Positions 24,338-34,017 of a DNA stretch of 64,000 nt are shown here, one piece after another. Source of the stretch: Gammaproteobacteria bacterium (lineage in GTDB: Bacteria; Pseudomonadota; Gammaproteobacteria; Pseudomonadales; Pseudohongiellaceae); assembly GCA_029246545.1 (NCBI GenBank), contig JAQWMX010000008.1, positions 1-64,000 on the forward strand, read 5' to 3'. Position 1 is the stretch's first letter. Each line of letters starts with the position of its first letter. A program made the position numbers and the translations under genes. The notes under the pieces were generated by a model. It worked only from the letters and a program-made list of their open reading frames with translations, did not search any database and was not told where the DNA came from.

Positions 24338-25624
24338 TTACAGCGTTGTAAAAAATATTGCCGCGAGGAAGCCCAGTAAGGTAGAAATTCCTGTGACGCC
24401 ACCACCTCGATGAAATGCTTCTGGCAACATGGTTTCTGCAATGACAGTTAACATGGCGCCAGCGGCTAGACCTTCAACGAATGAGAAGGTTGTTAGCGCT
24501 ACTCCAACAAAGAAAATACTGCCAAGCCACGCGCCAATTCCTGTAAAGATCATCAGCGAAGTCCACATGGTGAGAATGCGCTTAAAACTATAACCTTGTT
24601 CTTTCATTCCTAATGAGCTGGAAAATGCTTCAGGGAAATTGGCAAGGAATAATCCGGCTATTAAAGACAAACTAACACTGGCATGCAGCATGCTGGAACC
24701 AATCACTAAGGACTCGGGAATGCCATCGAGGAATATTCCCAGCCAAATTGCTAGGGGAGCAGCGCTAAAGCTAGTCGCAGCTTCATCAATCTCACCTGCT
24801 GTGGGGGGAGCGATAGCATCGTCTACTCTATACTTGGCTTCGTCATACCATTTTCCGGCCTGCTCTTCACTTAAGGCTTTTTCGGCACCTAATTCTTTAA
24901 GCCTGTGCTCAGTCAAACCCATAATTGCATGGGTAAAGGCAGGTATTGCTTGAACGATTTTATCAAAGTCTGCTTTCTTCAATGCCCAAGTAGAAACTTC
25001 ACCATCAGCGACAACGCTAGCTGTGTGTGCACTTCCGCTCAGTAAAGCGATTTCACCTACAACATCATCAGCGCCTAAGGTGGCAATTTGATTATTGCTT
25101 TTATCATCAATGACCTTAACCTGACCTGCATCGATGATATATAGGTAAGCGCCTTCTTTGCCTTGGCGCATGAGTGCTTGTCCAGCTTGAAAATCTTGTT
25201 GCTCAATCAGTGGAACCAAGTGTTGTATTTGTTGTGGTGGTAGTGCATTAAATAAAGGAGAGCGGCTTAGGCGTTTAAATAAGCGCTTATAGTTCTTACT
25301 TTTAGAGCGTGTGAGATAACTTACCGTAGTACCAACTTTGCGTAGAAATCCCCCCTGGCTATTAATCAATTTGTTTAATATGACAAATAGAAATCCACCT
25401 ATTAGGCAGCCAATAGCTAATTGGAAATAATGGTCTCTTTCAAGTGCCTCGCCGACCAAATCTATTGTTAGAGCAGCCAGCAATGCGCCGCCGCCAAAAG
25501 CCATCATGGCAGCAATGACTCTATTTCCAGGAGACCAAAATCTGGCAACGATAGCCCCCAATGGCAATGAGGCTGCGCTGATTATTCCAAATATAAAAGC
25601 CTATAGAGCAATAGATTCTGGCAT
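24338..25624 (-). CDS. ZIP-family metal transporter with inserted cyclic-nucleotide-binding domain; amber codon at position 8
   Basis: The product combines N-terminal ZIP-type membrane helices, a cytoplasmic cNMP-binding-like domain (F-Q-A-G-Q-A-L-M-R-Q-G-K-E-G, then V-V-G-E-I-A-L-L-S-G-S) and C-terminal ZIP helices with D-G-I-P-E-S and a later E-G-L-A-A-G. The natural start appears to be ATG 25624, reading M-P-E-S-I-A-L, then TAG at 25601-25603, then A-F-I-F-G-I-I-S-A-A-S-L-P-L-G-A in the same frame. The stop sits where Gln or a similar residue would be expected. A downstream TTG at 25567 would give 409 residues but removes most of the first helix. This may be a recent nonsense mutation, a sequencing error, or a gene rescued by internal initiation. 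Confidence 0.75.
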
Positions 25625-25753
25625 AGTGATTTAACTACCTCGGGAATTAGTCTACTCTTAGATCTAATATACTAAAGAGGGTAAGGTTCATAAAACAATA
25701 GCTTTATAATTTAAAGCGTAAATATTTGTTATTTGTCAATCTGAAGTGCTTGT

Positions 25754-26950
25754 ATGAAATTAATTCTTAAACTACTGCTTGGAATTGTTGTCGGCTTATT
25801 GATTGGTTTGCTTGCACCAGAAAGTATTATTCGTCTTCTGGTGACGATTCAAACCGTTATAGGTGCATTTATTGTATTTCTTATTCCTCTTATTATTTTG
25901 TTTTTTATTACGCATGGTATTTCAAGTTTGCCACATTCATCAGGCAAGCTTTTAGGACTTACTATTGGTACTGCTTATGTATCAACAATTATCGCAACGC
26001 TAATTGCTTGTTCGATTGCCCTGTTATTACTTCCAATGTTATTAAACGGCGTTGAACCTGATGCTATCAATGTAGAGGCGCAGGATATTTTGCCTTTTAT
26101 TGAATTTAAAGTGGAACCTGTAATGGATGTGATTACGGCCCTACTGATGGCATTTCTATTTGGTATCGGCATTCAGTTTACCTCTACTAGCGAGAGAACA
26201 ACTGCATTAAAAGATATTGTTTCGCAAGGAAAAGTAATCGTTGAGTTGGCAATCAGGAAAGTGGTGATACCACTGTTGCCATTTTACATTGCTGGTATTT
26301 TCACTGATTTAGCAGCCAGTGGTACAGCATTTGTTTATCTCTATACCTTTGCCAAAGTGTTAATTCTAGCTATTGTTTTACACTGGCTATGGATACTAGT
26401 GCTTTATGCTCTTGCTGCGCTAGTGTCAGGTAGAAATATGTTTAGCTTAATTAAAGTTATGCTGCCGGCTTATGTAACAGCTATTGGCACTATGTCTAGT
26501 GCGGCGACAATTCCTGTCACGCTGCGACAAGCGCAGAAAAACAATATTTCAGAACCCACGCGTGAATTTGTGATTCCGCTTTGTGCTTCAATTCATTTAT
26601 CTGGGAGTTCCATTACGATTATTACTTGCGCAGTGGCTGTGATGCTACTGACGCCTTCATTACCTACACCAGGTTTGTTAATGCTGATTCCTTTTATTCT
26701 TACCTTGGGGGTTATTACGATTGCGGCGCCAGGTGTTCCAGGTGGAACTATTTTGGCAGCACTTGGCATACTGGCAAGCATATTGGGTTTTGATGAAGCT
26801 ACATTGGCCCTAATGATTGCTTTGTTTTTAGCTCAGGACAGTTTTGGTACTGCCTGTAATATCTTAGGTGATGGTGCGATTGCCGTGATTGTTGATACAA
26901 AAGCCGGAACCAATCTAGAGGACAGTTCAGAAAAAGTTAAAGACTCCTAA
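25754..26950 (+). CDS. Dicarboxylate/amino-acid:cation symporter (DAACS family)
   Basis: The 398-residue product is an integral membrane transporter of the DAACS (glutamate/C4-dicarboxylate) family. It has about eight hydrophobic segments and two re-entrant loop signatures: I-G-T-M-S-S-A-A-T-I-P-V-T in the first Ser-rich hairpin and V-I-P-L-C-A-S-I-H-L-S-G-S-S in the following helix, with A-A-P-G-V-P-G-G and D-S-F-G-T-A-C-N-I-L-G-D-G later. These supply the sodium and substrate sites. It should import amino acids or dicarboxylates with Na+ or H+. Divergent from the ZIP gene and followed by metY 120 bp downstream. Confidence 0.88.
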   Translation: MKLILKLLLGIVVGLLIGLLAPESIIRLLVTIQTVIGAFIVFLIPLIILFFITHGISSLPHSSGKLLGLTIGTAYVSTIIATLIACSIALLLLPMLLNGVEPDAINVEAQDILPFIEFKVEPVMDVITALLMAFLFGIGIQFTSTSERTTALKDIVSQGKVIVELAIRKVVIPLLPFYIAGIFTDLAASGTAFVYLYTFAKVLILAIVLHWLWILVLYALAALVSGRNMFSLIKVMLPAYVTAIGTMSSAATIPVTLRQAQKNNISEPTREFVIPLCASIHLSGSSITIITCAVAVMLLTPSLPTPGLLMLIPFILTLGVITIAAPGVPGGTILAALGILASILGFDEATLALMIALFLAQDSFGTACNILGDGAIAVIVDTKAGTNLEDSSEKVKDS

Positions 26951-27070
26951 TTGTTGTCAAAAAGTTGCCAGAATCTGAACTAAAGGTAATATAGCGCTTC
27001 TGTGCATATCTGAACTGATACTACATTAAAATACACAGCAGAAAATAATAACTGAAATAGAGGAAGAGAA

Positions 27071-28345
27071 ATGAAATTAGAAACCATTGCGCTGCATTCG
27101 GGATATGAAGGTGATCCAGCAACTAACGCAGCTACGACGCCTATCTATCAAACTACTTCTTATACTTTTGATAATACTCAGCATGGTGCCGATTTATTTA
27201 ATCTGGCTGTTCCTGGCAATATTTATACGCGAATTATGAATCCGACAACCGCAGTATTAGAAGCGCGGTTGGCTGAAATGGAAGGGGGCATAGGTGCATT
27301 AGGTGTCGCTTCTGGTATGGCCGCTATTACTTATTCTATTCAGGCTATTACGAGAGTTGGCAGTAATATTGTTAGTACATCACAGCTTTATGGTGGCACT
27401 TATAATTTCTTTGCTCATACTCTGCCTGCACAAGGTGTTGAAACGCGCTTTGCATCTTTTGATGATCATGCTGGTTTGGAAGCGTTAATTGATGAAAATA
27501 CCAAAGCACTTTTTTGTGAAACGATTGGTAACCCAGCAGGGAATATTGTTGATATCGAGGCTCTAGCGGAAATTGCCCATAAACACGGGATTCCTTTAAT
27601 TGTTGATAACACTGTTGCGACGCCATTTTTATGTAAGGTCTTCGATCTAGGCGCAGATATTGCGATTCATTCTTTAACTAAATATATCGGTGGCCACGGA
27701 ACTTCTATTGGTGGCGCTATAGTCGATTCAGGAAAATTTGATTGGGCTGCTAATAAAGAGAGATTCCCAATGTTAAATGAGCCTGACCCTTCTTATCACG
27801 GTGTGGTTTACACCGAAGCCTTGGGTCCAGCGGCTTATATTGGTCGCTGTCGTGTTGTGCCTTTACGAAATACTGGTGCTGCTTTATCACCGCTTAATGC
27901 TTTTCAGATTATGCAGGGACTGGAAACTTTAGGTTTAAGAATGGAACGTCATTGTGAGAATGCGCTTAAAGTTGCGGAGTATTTGGAAGCGCATGACCAA
28001 GTCGAATGGGTTAACTATGCCGGATTAAAATCTAGCGCTGACCATGCGATGTGCCAAAAAATAGTCGGTGGCCGACCATCCGGAATTCTTAGTTTTGGCA
28101 TCAAAGGCGGTGAGATTGCAGGTGGCAAATTTATTGATGCGCTGCAAATGATTTTACGATTAGTCAATATTGGTGATGCAAAATCATTAGCTTGTCATCC
28201 GGCCTCTACAACACATAGACAGTTAAATGATGATGAATTAGCAACAGCTGGTGTTAGTAGAGAAATGGTTCGTTTATCAATTGGTATTGAACACATTGAT
28301 GATATTCTAGTCGATATTGAGCAGGCTTTATCAGCAGCTAAATAA
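27071..28345 (+). CDS. metY: O-acetylhomoserine aminocarboxypropyltransferase (MetY)
   Basis: The enzyme makes homocysteine (or methionine) from O-acetylhomoserine and sulfide (or methanethiol), using PLP. The 424-residue product has the Cys/Met-metabolism PLP fold: L-H-S-G-Y near the start, P-I-Y-Q-T-T-S-Y, Y-T-R-I-M-N-P-T, V-D-N-T-V-A-T-P and the PLP lysine in I-H-S-L-T-K-Y-I-G-G-H-G. Length and wording favour MetY over MetB or MetC, which are near 390 residues. The start has GAGGAAGAG in front. A rho-independent terminator follows. Direct sulfhydrylation of acetylhomoserine is common in marine proteobacteria. Confidence 0.92.
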   Translation: MKLETIALHSGYEGDPATNAATTPIYQTTSYTFDNTQHGADLFNLAVPGNIYTRIMNPTTAVLEARLAEMEGGIGALGVASGMAAITYSIQAITRVGSNIVSTSQLYGGTYNFFAHTLPAQGVETRFASFDDHAGLEALIDENTKALFCETIGNPAGNIVDIEALAEIAHKHGIPLIVDNTVATPFLCKVFDLGADIAIHSLTKYIGGHGTSIGGAIVDSGKFDWAANKERFPMLNEPDPSYHGVVYTEALGPAAYIGRCRVVPLRNTGAALSPLNAFQIMQGLETLGLRMERHCENALKVAEYLEAHDQVEWVNYAGLKSSADHAMCQKIVGGRPSGILSFGIKGGEIAGGKFIDALQMILRLVNIGDAKSLACHPASTTHRQLNDDELATAGVSREMVRLSIGIEHIDDILVDIEQALSAAK

Positions 28346-28383
28346 TAGTAATAAGTAATAGAAAATTTATTACCCAATAAAAA

Positions 28384-28416
28384 GGGCGAAGTGTTCTTAA
28401 CGCTTCGCCCTTTTTT
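28384..28416. terminator. Intrinsic terminator after metY
   Basis: GGGCGAAG (28384-28391) pairs with CTTCGCCC (28403-28410), followed by six T residues and preceded by an A-run on the other side. It lies between convergent genes and can serve metY and the leftward gene ending at 28439. Confidence 0.9.
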
Positions 28417-28438
28417 ATTGTTTAAATAATTAGGAGTT

Positions 28439-29089
28439 CTAAAAGATTCCGTAATCAATGATCTCGTTATAATAGCCAGTGACATTTAAGGTTATGCTTA
28501 TAGGTTCTTCATTGATGTTGAAAAAAAGCCAACCATGTTCGCCATAAAAAGGAGCTGTTAAAGAGCCGCTACTTTTACTAAGCCCTTCTTGTCGTTCTTT
28601 ATAACGAACAAAAAAGTCTGGACCAAATGATTCTTCATGACCGTGAAAATCGAAATAGACTTTCTTATCGTCTACGACTTGCCAGTTATAAATAATTACT
28701 TTGCCTTCGTCTAAAACAGTTTTTATTTCTGTCTGTTCAAATGCACCTAGTTCAATAGTCATACTTATTGTTCGTGCATCTTCTGTTTGATCTTGAAAAA
28801 CTGCAGGGTTTGGTAAGGGCACAGGGTCGCCGAACAAAGGAATTTCAACTTCACGGACAACTTCGTTACCGCCGATAATGTCAGTGAAGACAACAGTTTC
28901 ATAAGGTTCTTCAGCTAAGTCGCTCAATCCGGTTAAGTTTCCAAAGCCAGTAGGATCTACTCCATATTCAGCTGGTAAAACGACCAATACCAACAGGATA
29001 ATTGCACCGATAAGCGTTGCGACGGTGGCTTTCAGTAAATTTGATGCCGAAGGCGCTTCTGTTTCATGGTTTGAATTATTTTCACTCAT
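28439..29089 (-). CDS. Membrane-anchored protein of the HupE-associated type
   Basis: The 216-residue product has a polar N-terminus, a single membrane helix at about residues 24-42 and a periplasmic domain ending in aromatic strands (V-Y-F-D-F-H-G-H-E-E, E-H-G-W-L-F-F-N, L-N-V-T-G-Y-Y). This layout, directly downstream of a HupE/UreJ gene, matches proteins usually annotated only as transmembrane anchor proteins. The F-H-G-H-E segment could bind metal. The 48-bp gap to the HupE gene suggests an operon. Function not established. Confidence 0.65.
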   Translation of the reverse strand: MSENNSNHETEAPSASNLLKATVATLIGAIILLVLVVLPAEYGVDPTGFGNLTGLSDLAEEPYETVVFTDIIGGNEVVREVEIPLFGDPVPLPNPAVFQDQTEDARTISMTIELGAFEQTEIKTVLDEGKVIIYNWQVVDDKKVYFDFHGHEESFGPDFFVRYKERQEGLSKSSGSLTAPFYGEHGWLFFNINEEPISITLNVTGYYNEIIDYGIF

Positions 29090-29137
29090 TTTTATACCTT
29101 ACTATTTAAAAGTTTCACTAAATAAAAAATCATTTAC

Positions 29138-29830
29138 TCAAGCTACAAAGTAACCGGTTAATTGATAACCAAACAACATGAAGCCTGCTGTCATGATTAC
29201 AAGGTTGGTTGCCACGGCCCCTTTAATAAAGCTGTCATGCTGGCGCCAATATTGGAAGGCAAGAAGAATAAATGCCAAAGCAGCCAGTTGACCCAATTCA
29301 ACCCCGATATTAAAACTAAGCATGTTGCCAACTAGGCCTTCTTGAGATAATGATAAGTCTTGTAGCTTAGTAGACAACCCGAAGCCATGGACTAATCCAA
29401 ATAAAAATACAGCGGCTCGGGTATTAATATTAATACCGAGTTTTTTAAACCCGCCAATATTTTCAAAACCTTTGTAGACTACCGATAAACCAATTATTGC
29501 ATCAACGATATAGGCATCGGCTCGAATACCTCCGAGAATACCGATCAACAAAGTTAAACTATGTCCGATTGCAAAAAGGCTGACATAAAGAGCAACGTCT
29601 TTCATGCGATATAAAAAGAAAATCACTCCTGCCAGAAATAATAAATGATCATAGCCAGTGAACATATGTTTCGCGCCAAGATACATATAAGGAAAAAAGT
29701 TAAAACCTGCGACACTTTCTATAAATGCAGCATCTTCGGTAGAAACACCGTGACCAAATGCTGTGCCAGTTAATATTAACAAAGGCAAGGAGCATAATAA
29801 GGAAAATATGTACTTTTGATTTAGTTTCAT
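29138..29830 (-). CDS. HupE/UreJ-family membrane protein
   Basis: The 230-residue product has a signal sequence followed by H-G-V-S-T at the mature end, then about six membrane helices. Conserved His-containing motifs are present: G-A-K-H-M-F-T-G-Y-D-H-L-L-F-L, F-A-I-G-H-S-L-T-L and F-G-L-V-H-G-F-G-L-S. HupE/UreJ members transport nickel or cobalt and serve hydrogenase or urease maturation in some bacteria. No hydrogenase or urease genes are in this window, but a cobalt-type nitrile hydratase is encoded 10 kb away, so a cobalt supply role is conceivable. That link is inference. Confidence 0.85.
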   Translation of the reverse strand: MKLNQKYIFSLLCSLPLLILTGTAFGHGVSTEDAAFIESVAGFNFFPYMYLGAKHMFTGYDHLLFLAGVIFFLYRMKDVALYVSLFAIGHSLTLLIGILGGIRADAYIVDAIIGLSVVYKGFENIGGFKKLGININTRAAVFLFGLVHGFGLSTKLQDLSLSQEGLVGNMLSFNIGVELGQLAALAFILLAFQYWRQHDSFIKGAVATNLVIMTAGFMLFGYQLTGYFVA

Positions 29831-29951
29831 AATTTATTAAATACTATTACATTTTTAATTGATTCTACTCTGACAAGATAAGTTTGTAACCCATTCGACT
29901 TGGATGAATAAGGCTGATGAGGGTAGTTTCATATTTTTCCCGCATTTAACT

Positions 29952-30380
29952 TTAAAGCAAAATTAGTGCTAATAGTTGCACAATTACTAAGCCTGTAAAA
30001 CCCATAAGCATGCTTGCAATAGTGTGTGTTTTTAATGCAGTTGCAGTGTCCATATTTGAGCATTTTGCGATAACCCAAAAGTATGAATCATTGACATGAG
30101 AAACGGTTATTGAGCCTGCACCAATAGCAAGAAGTACTAGCGCTTTACCAAGGCTGGAATCGAAACCCAAAGCGGCAATAAGTGGAACCATAATTGCAGA
30201 TGTTGTGATGATGGCAACAGTTGAAGAACCTTGAGCAGTTTTTAGAAAAGCAGCTATCAAAAAAGGAATCAACATCCCAAATGCGCCAAACAAGAGGCCT
30301 AAAAATGGATGTAATTGAAATTTAATAGTTAGCCAAACAATTGCGGCGACTGTAATTAATAACCAAATAAAAATTATCAT
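29952..30380 (-). pseudogene. GntP-family permease with large internal deletion
   Basis: The 142-residue frame has a GntP-like N-terminus (V-W-L-T-I-K-F-Q-L-H-P-F-L-G-L-L) joined at about residue 31 to the C-terminal third of the family (L-I-P-F-L-I-A-A-F-L-K-T-A-Q-G-S-S-T-V, then V-S-H-V-N-D-S-Y-F-W-V). GntP permeases are about 430-450 residues, so roughly 300 residues are missing although the reading frame is kept. The deletion appears clean and in-frame. The remaining chain could make four helices but lacks most of the transport path. It follows the AEC transporter gene by 15 bp. I treat it as a relic that may still be translated. Confidence 0.75.
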
Positions 30381-30395
30381 TTTAGTGCTCTCTAT

Positions 30396-31325
30396 TTATG
30401 TTACTAGCAGAATAAAAAAACTACTGGTGAATACTGACAGCATTGCAGTTATAACGACAGCTGATGCTATTTGACTTTCACATGCGCGATATTTGAGTGA
30501 AAAAACGTAGGGCCCAATACCGGTAGGCATGGAGGATAATAATACAGCTGTTCCTGCCCACAGGGGGTCAATGTCAAAAACATGAAAAAGGGATAAGTAA
30601 ACCATCGTTGGCAGTATTAAAAGTTTCATCACGACGATAGTCAGTGTTGCACGCATGTTGCCAGTAATTTTGTAACGAGTAAGTGCACCACCTAGTGCAA
30701 AAAGTGCTAAAGGTGAAGCTGCTAGCGCGAGAAGATCTAGGGTATTTAAAATAGCGATATGAAATGGAATGTTTAAAAGATTAACGATTATCCCGGCTAG
30801 TAAGCTTCCCGTTATAGGGTGGGAAACTAAATCTTTAATAACTACAGCTAGGTGTCTTAAGATCGACGTTGATGATTCTTTTTTAATTTCAGCGATCACT
30901 GTGCCAAAGGTAAAAATAATAATATTATGAGTCGAAATAATGATGAACAGTGGCACAAAGGCTTCATCACCAAAGGCTTGCACGCAAAACGGTATCCCAA
31001 TTACCGTTACGTTTGAGTAAGCACCGCCCATCCCAAAAACACTATATTGAACATTGTTGTATGCAAAAAATATTTTCCCTATGAGCATTCCAATCAAGTA
31101 AACAATAAAAATTGATGCATAAAATCCACTCATTAAACTCCAGTCGATAAACTCTGGGAAAATTGTCGTGGCTGTACCGTTAAAGAGTAAACAGGGGATT
31201 AGAAAATTAAATGCAACTTTCTCTATGCCTAAGCTTTCTGTTTCAGATAGTACGTTTCGTTGGCGCACAAAGTAGCCTATTAATGCGATTACGATAACGG
31301 GGAGAATGGTTCCCAAAAGTGCCAT
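30396..31325 (-). CDS. AEC-family transporter (auxin efflux carrier-like)
   Basis: The 309-residue product has ten hydrophobic segments in two halves, the usual layout of AEC permeases. Recognisable points include P-V-I-V-I-A-L-I-G-Y-F at the start, F-L-I-P-C-L-L-F-N-G, G-I-P-F-C-V-Q-A-F-G-D-E-A near the middle and L-S-S-M-P-T-G-I-G-P-Y-V-F in the second half. Bacterial members export or import small carboxylates such as malate or malonate. It sits between an SLC13 carboxylate transporter and the GntP remnant, all on the same strand, so the set looks devoted to carboxylate transport. Confidence 0.85.
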   Translation of the reverse strand: MALLGTILPVIVIALIGYFVRQRNVLSETESLGIEKVAFNFLIPCLLFNGTATTIFPEFIDWSLMSGFYASIFIVYLIGMLIGKIFFAYNNVQYSVFGMGGAYSNVTVIGIPFCVQAFGDEAFVPLFIIISTHNIIIFTFGTVIAEIKKESSTSILRHLAVVIKDLVSHPITGSLLAGIIVNLLNIPFHIAILNTLDLLALAASPLALFALGGALTRYKITGNMRATLTIVVMKLLILPTMVYLSLFHVFDIDPLWAGTAVLLSSMPTGIGPYVFSLKYRACESQIASAVVITAMLSVFTSSFFILLVT

Positions 31326-31392
31326 AAAAATTATTCCAGGTTTGAAGCCAGATTCAGTGTCAGTTTATTGCTAAGTATTTTTTAAAGCCATT

Positions 31393-32898
31393 TTAACTGA
31401 CACCAAGTAATGGCATCGCTACCCAATAAACCATAGCAGTAATTACGACAGCACCAACAATGTTTAACCAGATTCCAGCGCGTACCATTTCTCTAATGGT
31501 AAAACGTTCAGTAGAAAAGATAATCGCGTTGGGGGGAGTAGATACTGGCAACATAAAGGCACAGCTAGCACCAAAACCAGCTGGAATTATTAGCCAGAGA
31601 GGGTCTAAACCTAATGCTGGTGCAAGAGCAGCAAATATTGGAATCAGCGTAGCTGCTGTTGCTGTGTTGGATGTTAATTCAGAGAGCAGCATCATCATTA
31701 CTAATACAGAGACAATAATAACTAATTGCGGCATGCCATCCATGCCAATAGCGAGACTACCGATATAAGAACTTACGCCATACTGATCCATCATGGCCGC
31801 CAGACTTAATCCACCTCCGTAGAGTAGTAACAATCCCCAGGGCAACTTGTTTGCAGTTTCCCAACTCACCATTGCTTGTTTTTTTTCATCGCCTGCTGGT
31901 ATACAGAACAAACTTAATGCAGCAATAATGGCAATACCTGCATCGGTAAGCCCAGAAAAAATTTGCAGACCGCCGATCTCAATACCTGAAACGAATGGGC
32001 GAGTCATCCATAATGTAGCCATGAATAGAAAGACCCAAAGTACGCGCCACTCCTGGGTAGACATAGGGCCTAGTTCTTTTTGTTCTTTTTCTATTAATTC
32101 TTTAATGCCTTCTAAGGGCCTATCACCAACCGGTAAAATCCAACGTGTTAGCAAAAGCCACCCTAGCGGGGCGAATACCATTACCAATGGAACGCCAAAG
32201 GTCATCCAACGTGCAAAGCTGATTTCGATGCCTAGCTGATTTTGCAAATAAGAAACGACAAAAACATTTGGCGGAGTGCCTATGATGGTTCCCATGCCAC
32301 CAATTGTTGCAGCATATGCTGTTCCAAGCAGTAGCGCAGTGGCAAGGTTATGGTTTGATTCAGAGGGTAATTCTTTTCGTTCCGCTACTAAGGAAATCAC
32401 ACTAAGGACAACAGGCAGTAACATCATAGTTGTTGCTGTATTGCTGATCCACATGCTGCCGATTGCCGCAATCGCCATGAAAGCACCAATAATTTGTCGA
32501 GGAGTTGTGCCAGATAAGCGTAATGCCGAATAGGCCACACGCTTATGTAATTGCCAACGCTGCATCGTCATTGCAACAATGAAGCCACCAAGATATAAAT
32601 AAATTACTTCGTTTGAATAGGGCGCGGCAACTGCTCGGATGCTTAGACCACCCAAAGCAGGTAATAGTGCTAAAGGAAGCAGAGCGGTCGCATAAACTGG
32701 GATAGCTTCGGTAATCCACCAAACGGCCATCCAGCCAACCGTCGCAGCAATAGTGCGAGTGGCATGGCCAATTTCGAGAGTTTCACCTTCAATACTAGCG
32801 TATTGATCTGGCATGAGTAGAAAAATTAGCAGAGCAACGAGTGGCCCTGCAAAAAGACCAATTTGGCGTAAACTGTTACTGGAGTCTGCTTTACTCAA
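31393..32898 (-). CDS. SLC13/DASS-family Na+-coupled dicarboxylate or sulfate transporter
   Basis: The 501-residue product is a full-length DASS transporter with about 11-12 helices. It has two characteristic S-N-T motifs, W-I-S-N-T-A-T-T-M-M-L-L-P in the first half and L-T-S-N-T-A-T-A-A-T-L-I-P in the second, and the helix W-W-I-T-E-A-I-P-V-Y-A-T near residue 60. These define the sodium and carboxylate sites. Typical substrates are succinate, malate or citrate. A cytoplasmic loop of charged residues (E-L-I-E-K-E-Q-K-E-L) lies mid-protein. The start is ATG 32898, with the AEC gene 67 bp downstream. Confidence 0.9.
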   Translation of the reverse strand: MSKADSSNSLRQIGLFAGPLVALLIFLLMPDQYASIEGETLEIGHATRTIAATVGWMAVWWITEAIPVYATALLPLALLPALGGLSIRAVAAPYSNEVIYLYLGGFIVAMTMQRWQLHKRVAYSALRLSGTTPRQIIGAFMAIAAIGSMWISNTATTMMLLPVVLSVISLVAERKELPSESNHNLATALLLGTAYAATIGGMGTIIGTPPNVFVVSYLQNQLGIEISFARWMTFGVPLVMVFAPLGWLLLTRWILPVGDRPLEGIKELIEKEQKELGPMSTQEWRVLWVFLFMATLWMTRPFVSGIEIGGLQIFSGLTDAGIAIIAALSLFCIPAGDEKKQAMVSWETANKLPWGLLLLYGGGLSLAAMMDQYGVSSYIGSLAIGMDGMPQLVIIVSVLVMMMLLSELTSNTATAATLIPIFAALAPALGLDPLWLIIPAGFGASCAFMLPVSTPPNAIIFSTERFTIREMVRAGIWLNIVGAVVITAMVYWVAMPLLGVS

Positions 32899-32987
32899 TG
32901 ACTTTGCCTTGTTCCGTTTTGTTTAAAACCAAGCCGTAATACTACCTAGCTTGCAGCACATTGCCAGCTTGATAACGGCATTAATAC

Positions 32988-34016
32988 TCAATTTTTGTCA
33001 GTAATAAATGGTGTGAAAGCGGTTGAATAACTTTCAGAATAGCCATCCTCAGTAAGACTTATAAAATAAACTGGAATATTATTATTGTTAGCTAGCAAAG
33101 TCGCCTGCTCAAGACCCATAACATTAAAAGCTGTGGCTAATGCATCGGCAAGAGCTGTGTTATCTGCTACTACAGTCACAGACCGTAAATTGTGTTTAAC
33201 AGGATGACCGCTTCTCGAGTCAATTGTATGTGAAAAATATTCTCCATCAATTTCATAATAATTTCTGTAATCTCCAGAACTTGCGATACTCAAATCACTG
33301 ATTTCGATTATTCGCATTGAACTGCGGTTGGTTGCTAGGCGTTCTGGTGTTTCAATAGCTATTTGCCAGAGCTCCCCTTGTGGGTTTCTACCCCTGCTGC
33401 TTATTTCCCCACCAATTTCTACTAGATAATTTGTAATATTGTTGGTTTCTAATAAAACCGCAATCTCATCCACAGCATATCCTTTTGCAATGGCTGATAA
33501 ATCGAGATTGATACTTTTGCTTTTAAAGATTGCAGGTCGGTCTTTGGCGATCACAAGAGATTGAAAGCCAACAATATCTTTCGCTGCCTCAATTTCATCC
33601 TCACGTGGAGGTGGGGCAAAGTTATTTTTATTTGGCCCAAAGCCCCAGAGGTCAACTAAAGGTGCGACAGTAATATCAAAAGCACCGTTACTCAACAGAC
33701 TTACATCTTCACTTAAGAGCAAAACCTCATATAAAGCTTGTGAGACTTCTAACCATGTATTTATAGGAGCCGTGTTGAGCCGCATTAATTCTGAATTGCT
33801 ACGATAGGTCGACATGGTATTTTCAATATCTTCTAGAACGTCAGTTATTAATGTGGGATCCAGAGTATCTTCACCTACAACTGTAATGTTGTAAGTAGTG
33901 CCCATGGTAAAGCCGTTTAATTGAAATGATTGCGAATTATGTTGATTACTACAGGCAGAAAATAGTAGAAGAATGCTTATTAAAAATATTATTTTTGAAG
34001 AAGACATGAAATGCAA
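32988..34016 (-). CDS. apbE: FAD:protein FMN transferase (ApbE), lipoprotein
   Basis: ApbE covalently attaches FMN to Thr or Ser of target proteins such as RnfG or NqrC, in the periplasm. The 342-residue product has a lipobox (L-L-F-S-A-C-S-N) and the family sequence G-F-T-M-G-T-T-Y-N-I-T-V, L-S-A-I-A-K-G-Y-A-V-D, V-E-I-G-G-E-I-S-S-R-G and the metal-binding A-L-A-D-A-L-A-T-A-F-N-V-M-G. Target flavoproteins are not visible in the window. It begins two bases after the stop of an unknown gene on the same strand and is probably translated from the same message as the esterase and unknown gene upstream. Confidence 0.92.
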   Translation of the reverse strand: MHFMSSSKIIFLISILLLFSACSNQHNSQSFQLNGFTMGTTYNITVVGEDTLDPTLITDVLEDIENTMSTYRSNSELMRLNTAPINTWLEVSQALYEVLLLSEDVSLLSNGAFDITVAPLVDLWGFGPNKNNFAPPPREDEIEAAKDIVGFQSLVIAKDRPAIFKSKSINLDLSAIAKGYAVDEIAVLLETNNITNYLVEIGGEISSRGRNPQGELWQIAIETPERLATNRSSMRIIEISDLSIASSGDYRNYYEIDGEYFSHTIDSRSGHPVKHNLRSVTVVADNTALADALATAFNVMGLEQATLLANNNNIPVYFISLTEDGYSESYSTAFTPFITDKN

Positions 34017-34017
34017 A

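Noticed and set aside
25601-25603. Amber codon recoding (TAG read as an amino acid)
   Set aside because: Several intact genes in the window end with TAG (for example phrB, lipocalin and the DsbA-like gene), so TAG works as a stop here; mutation or error is simpler.
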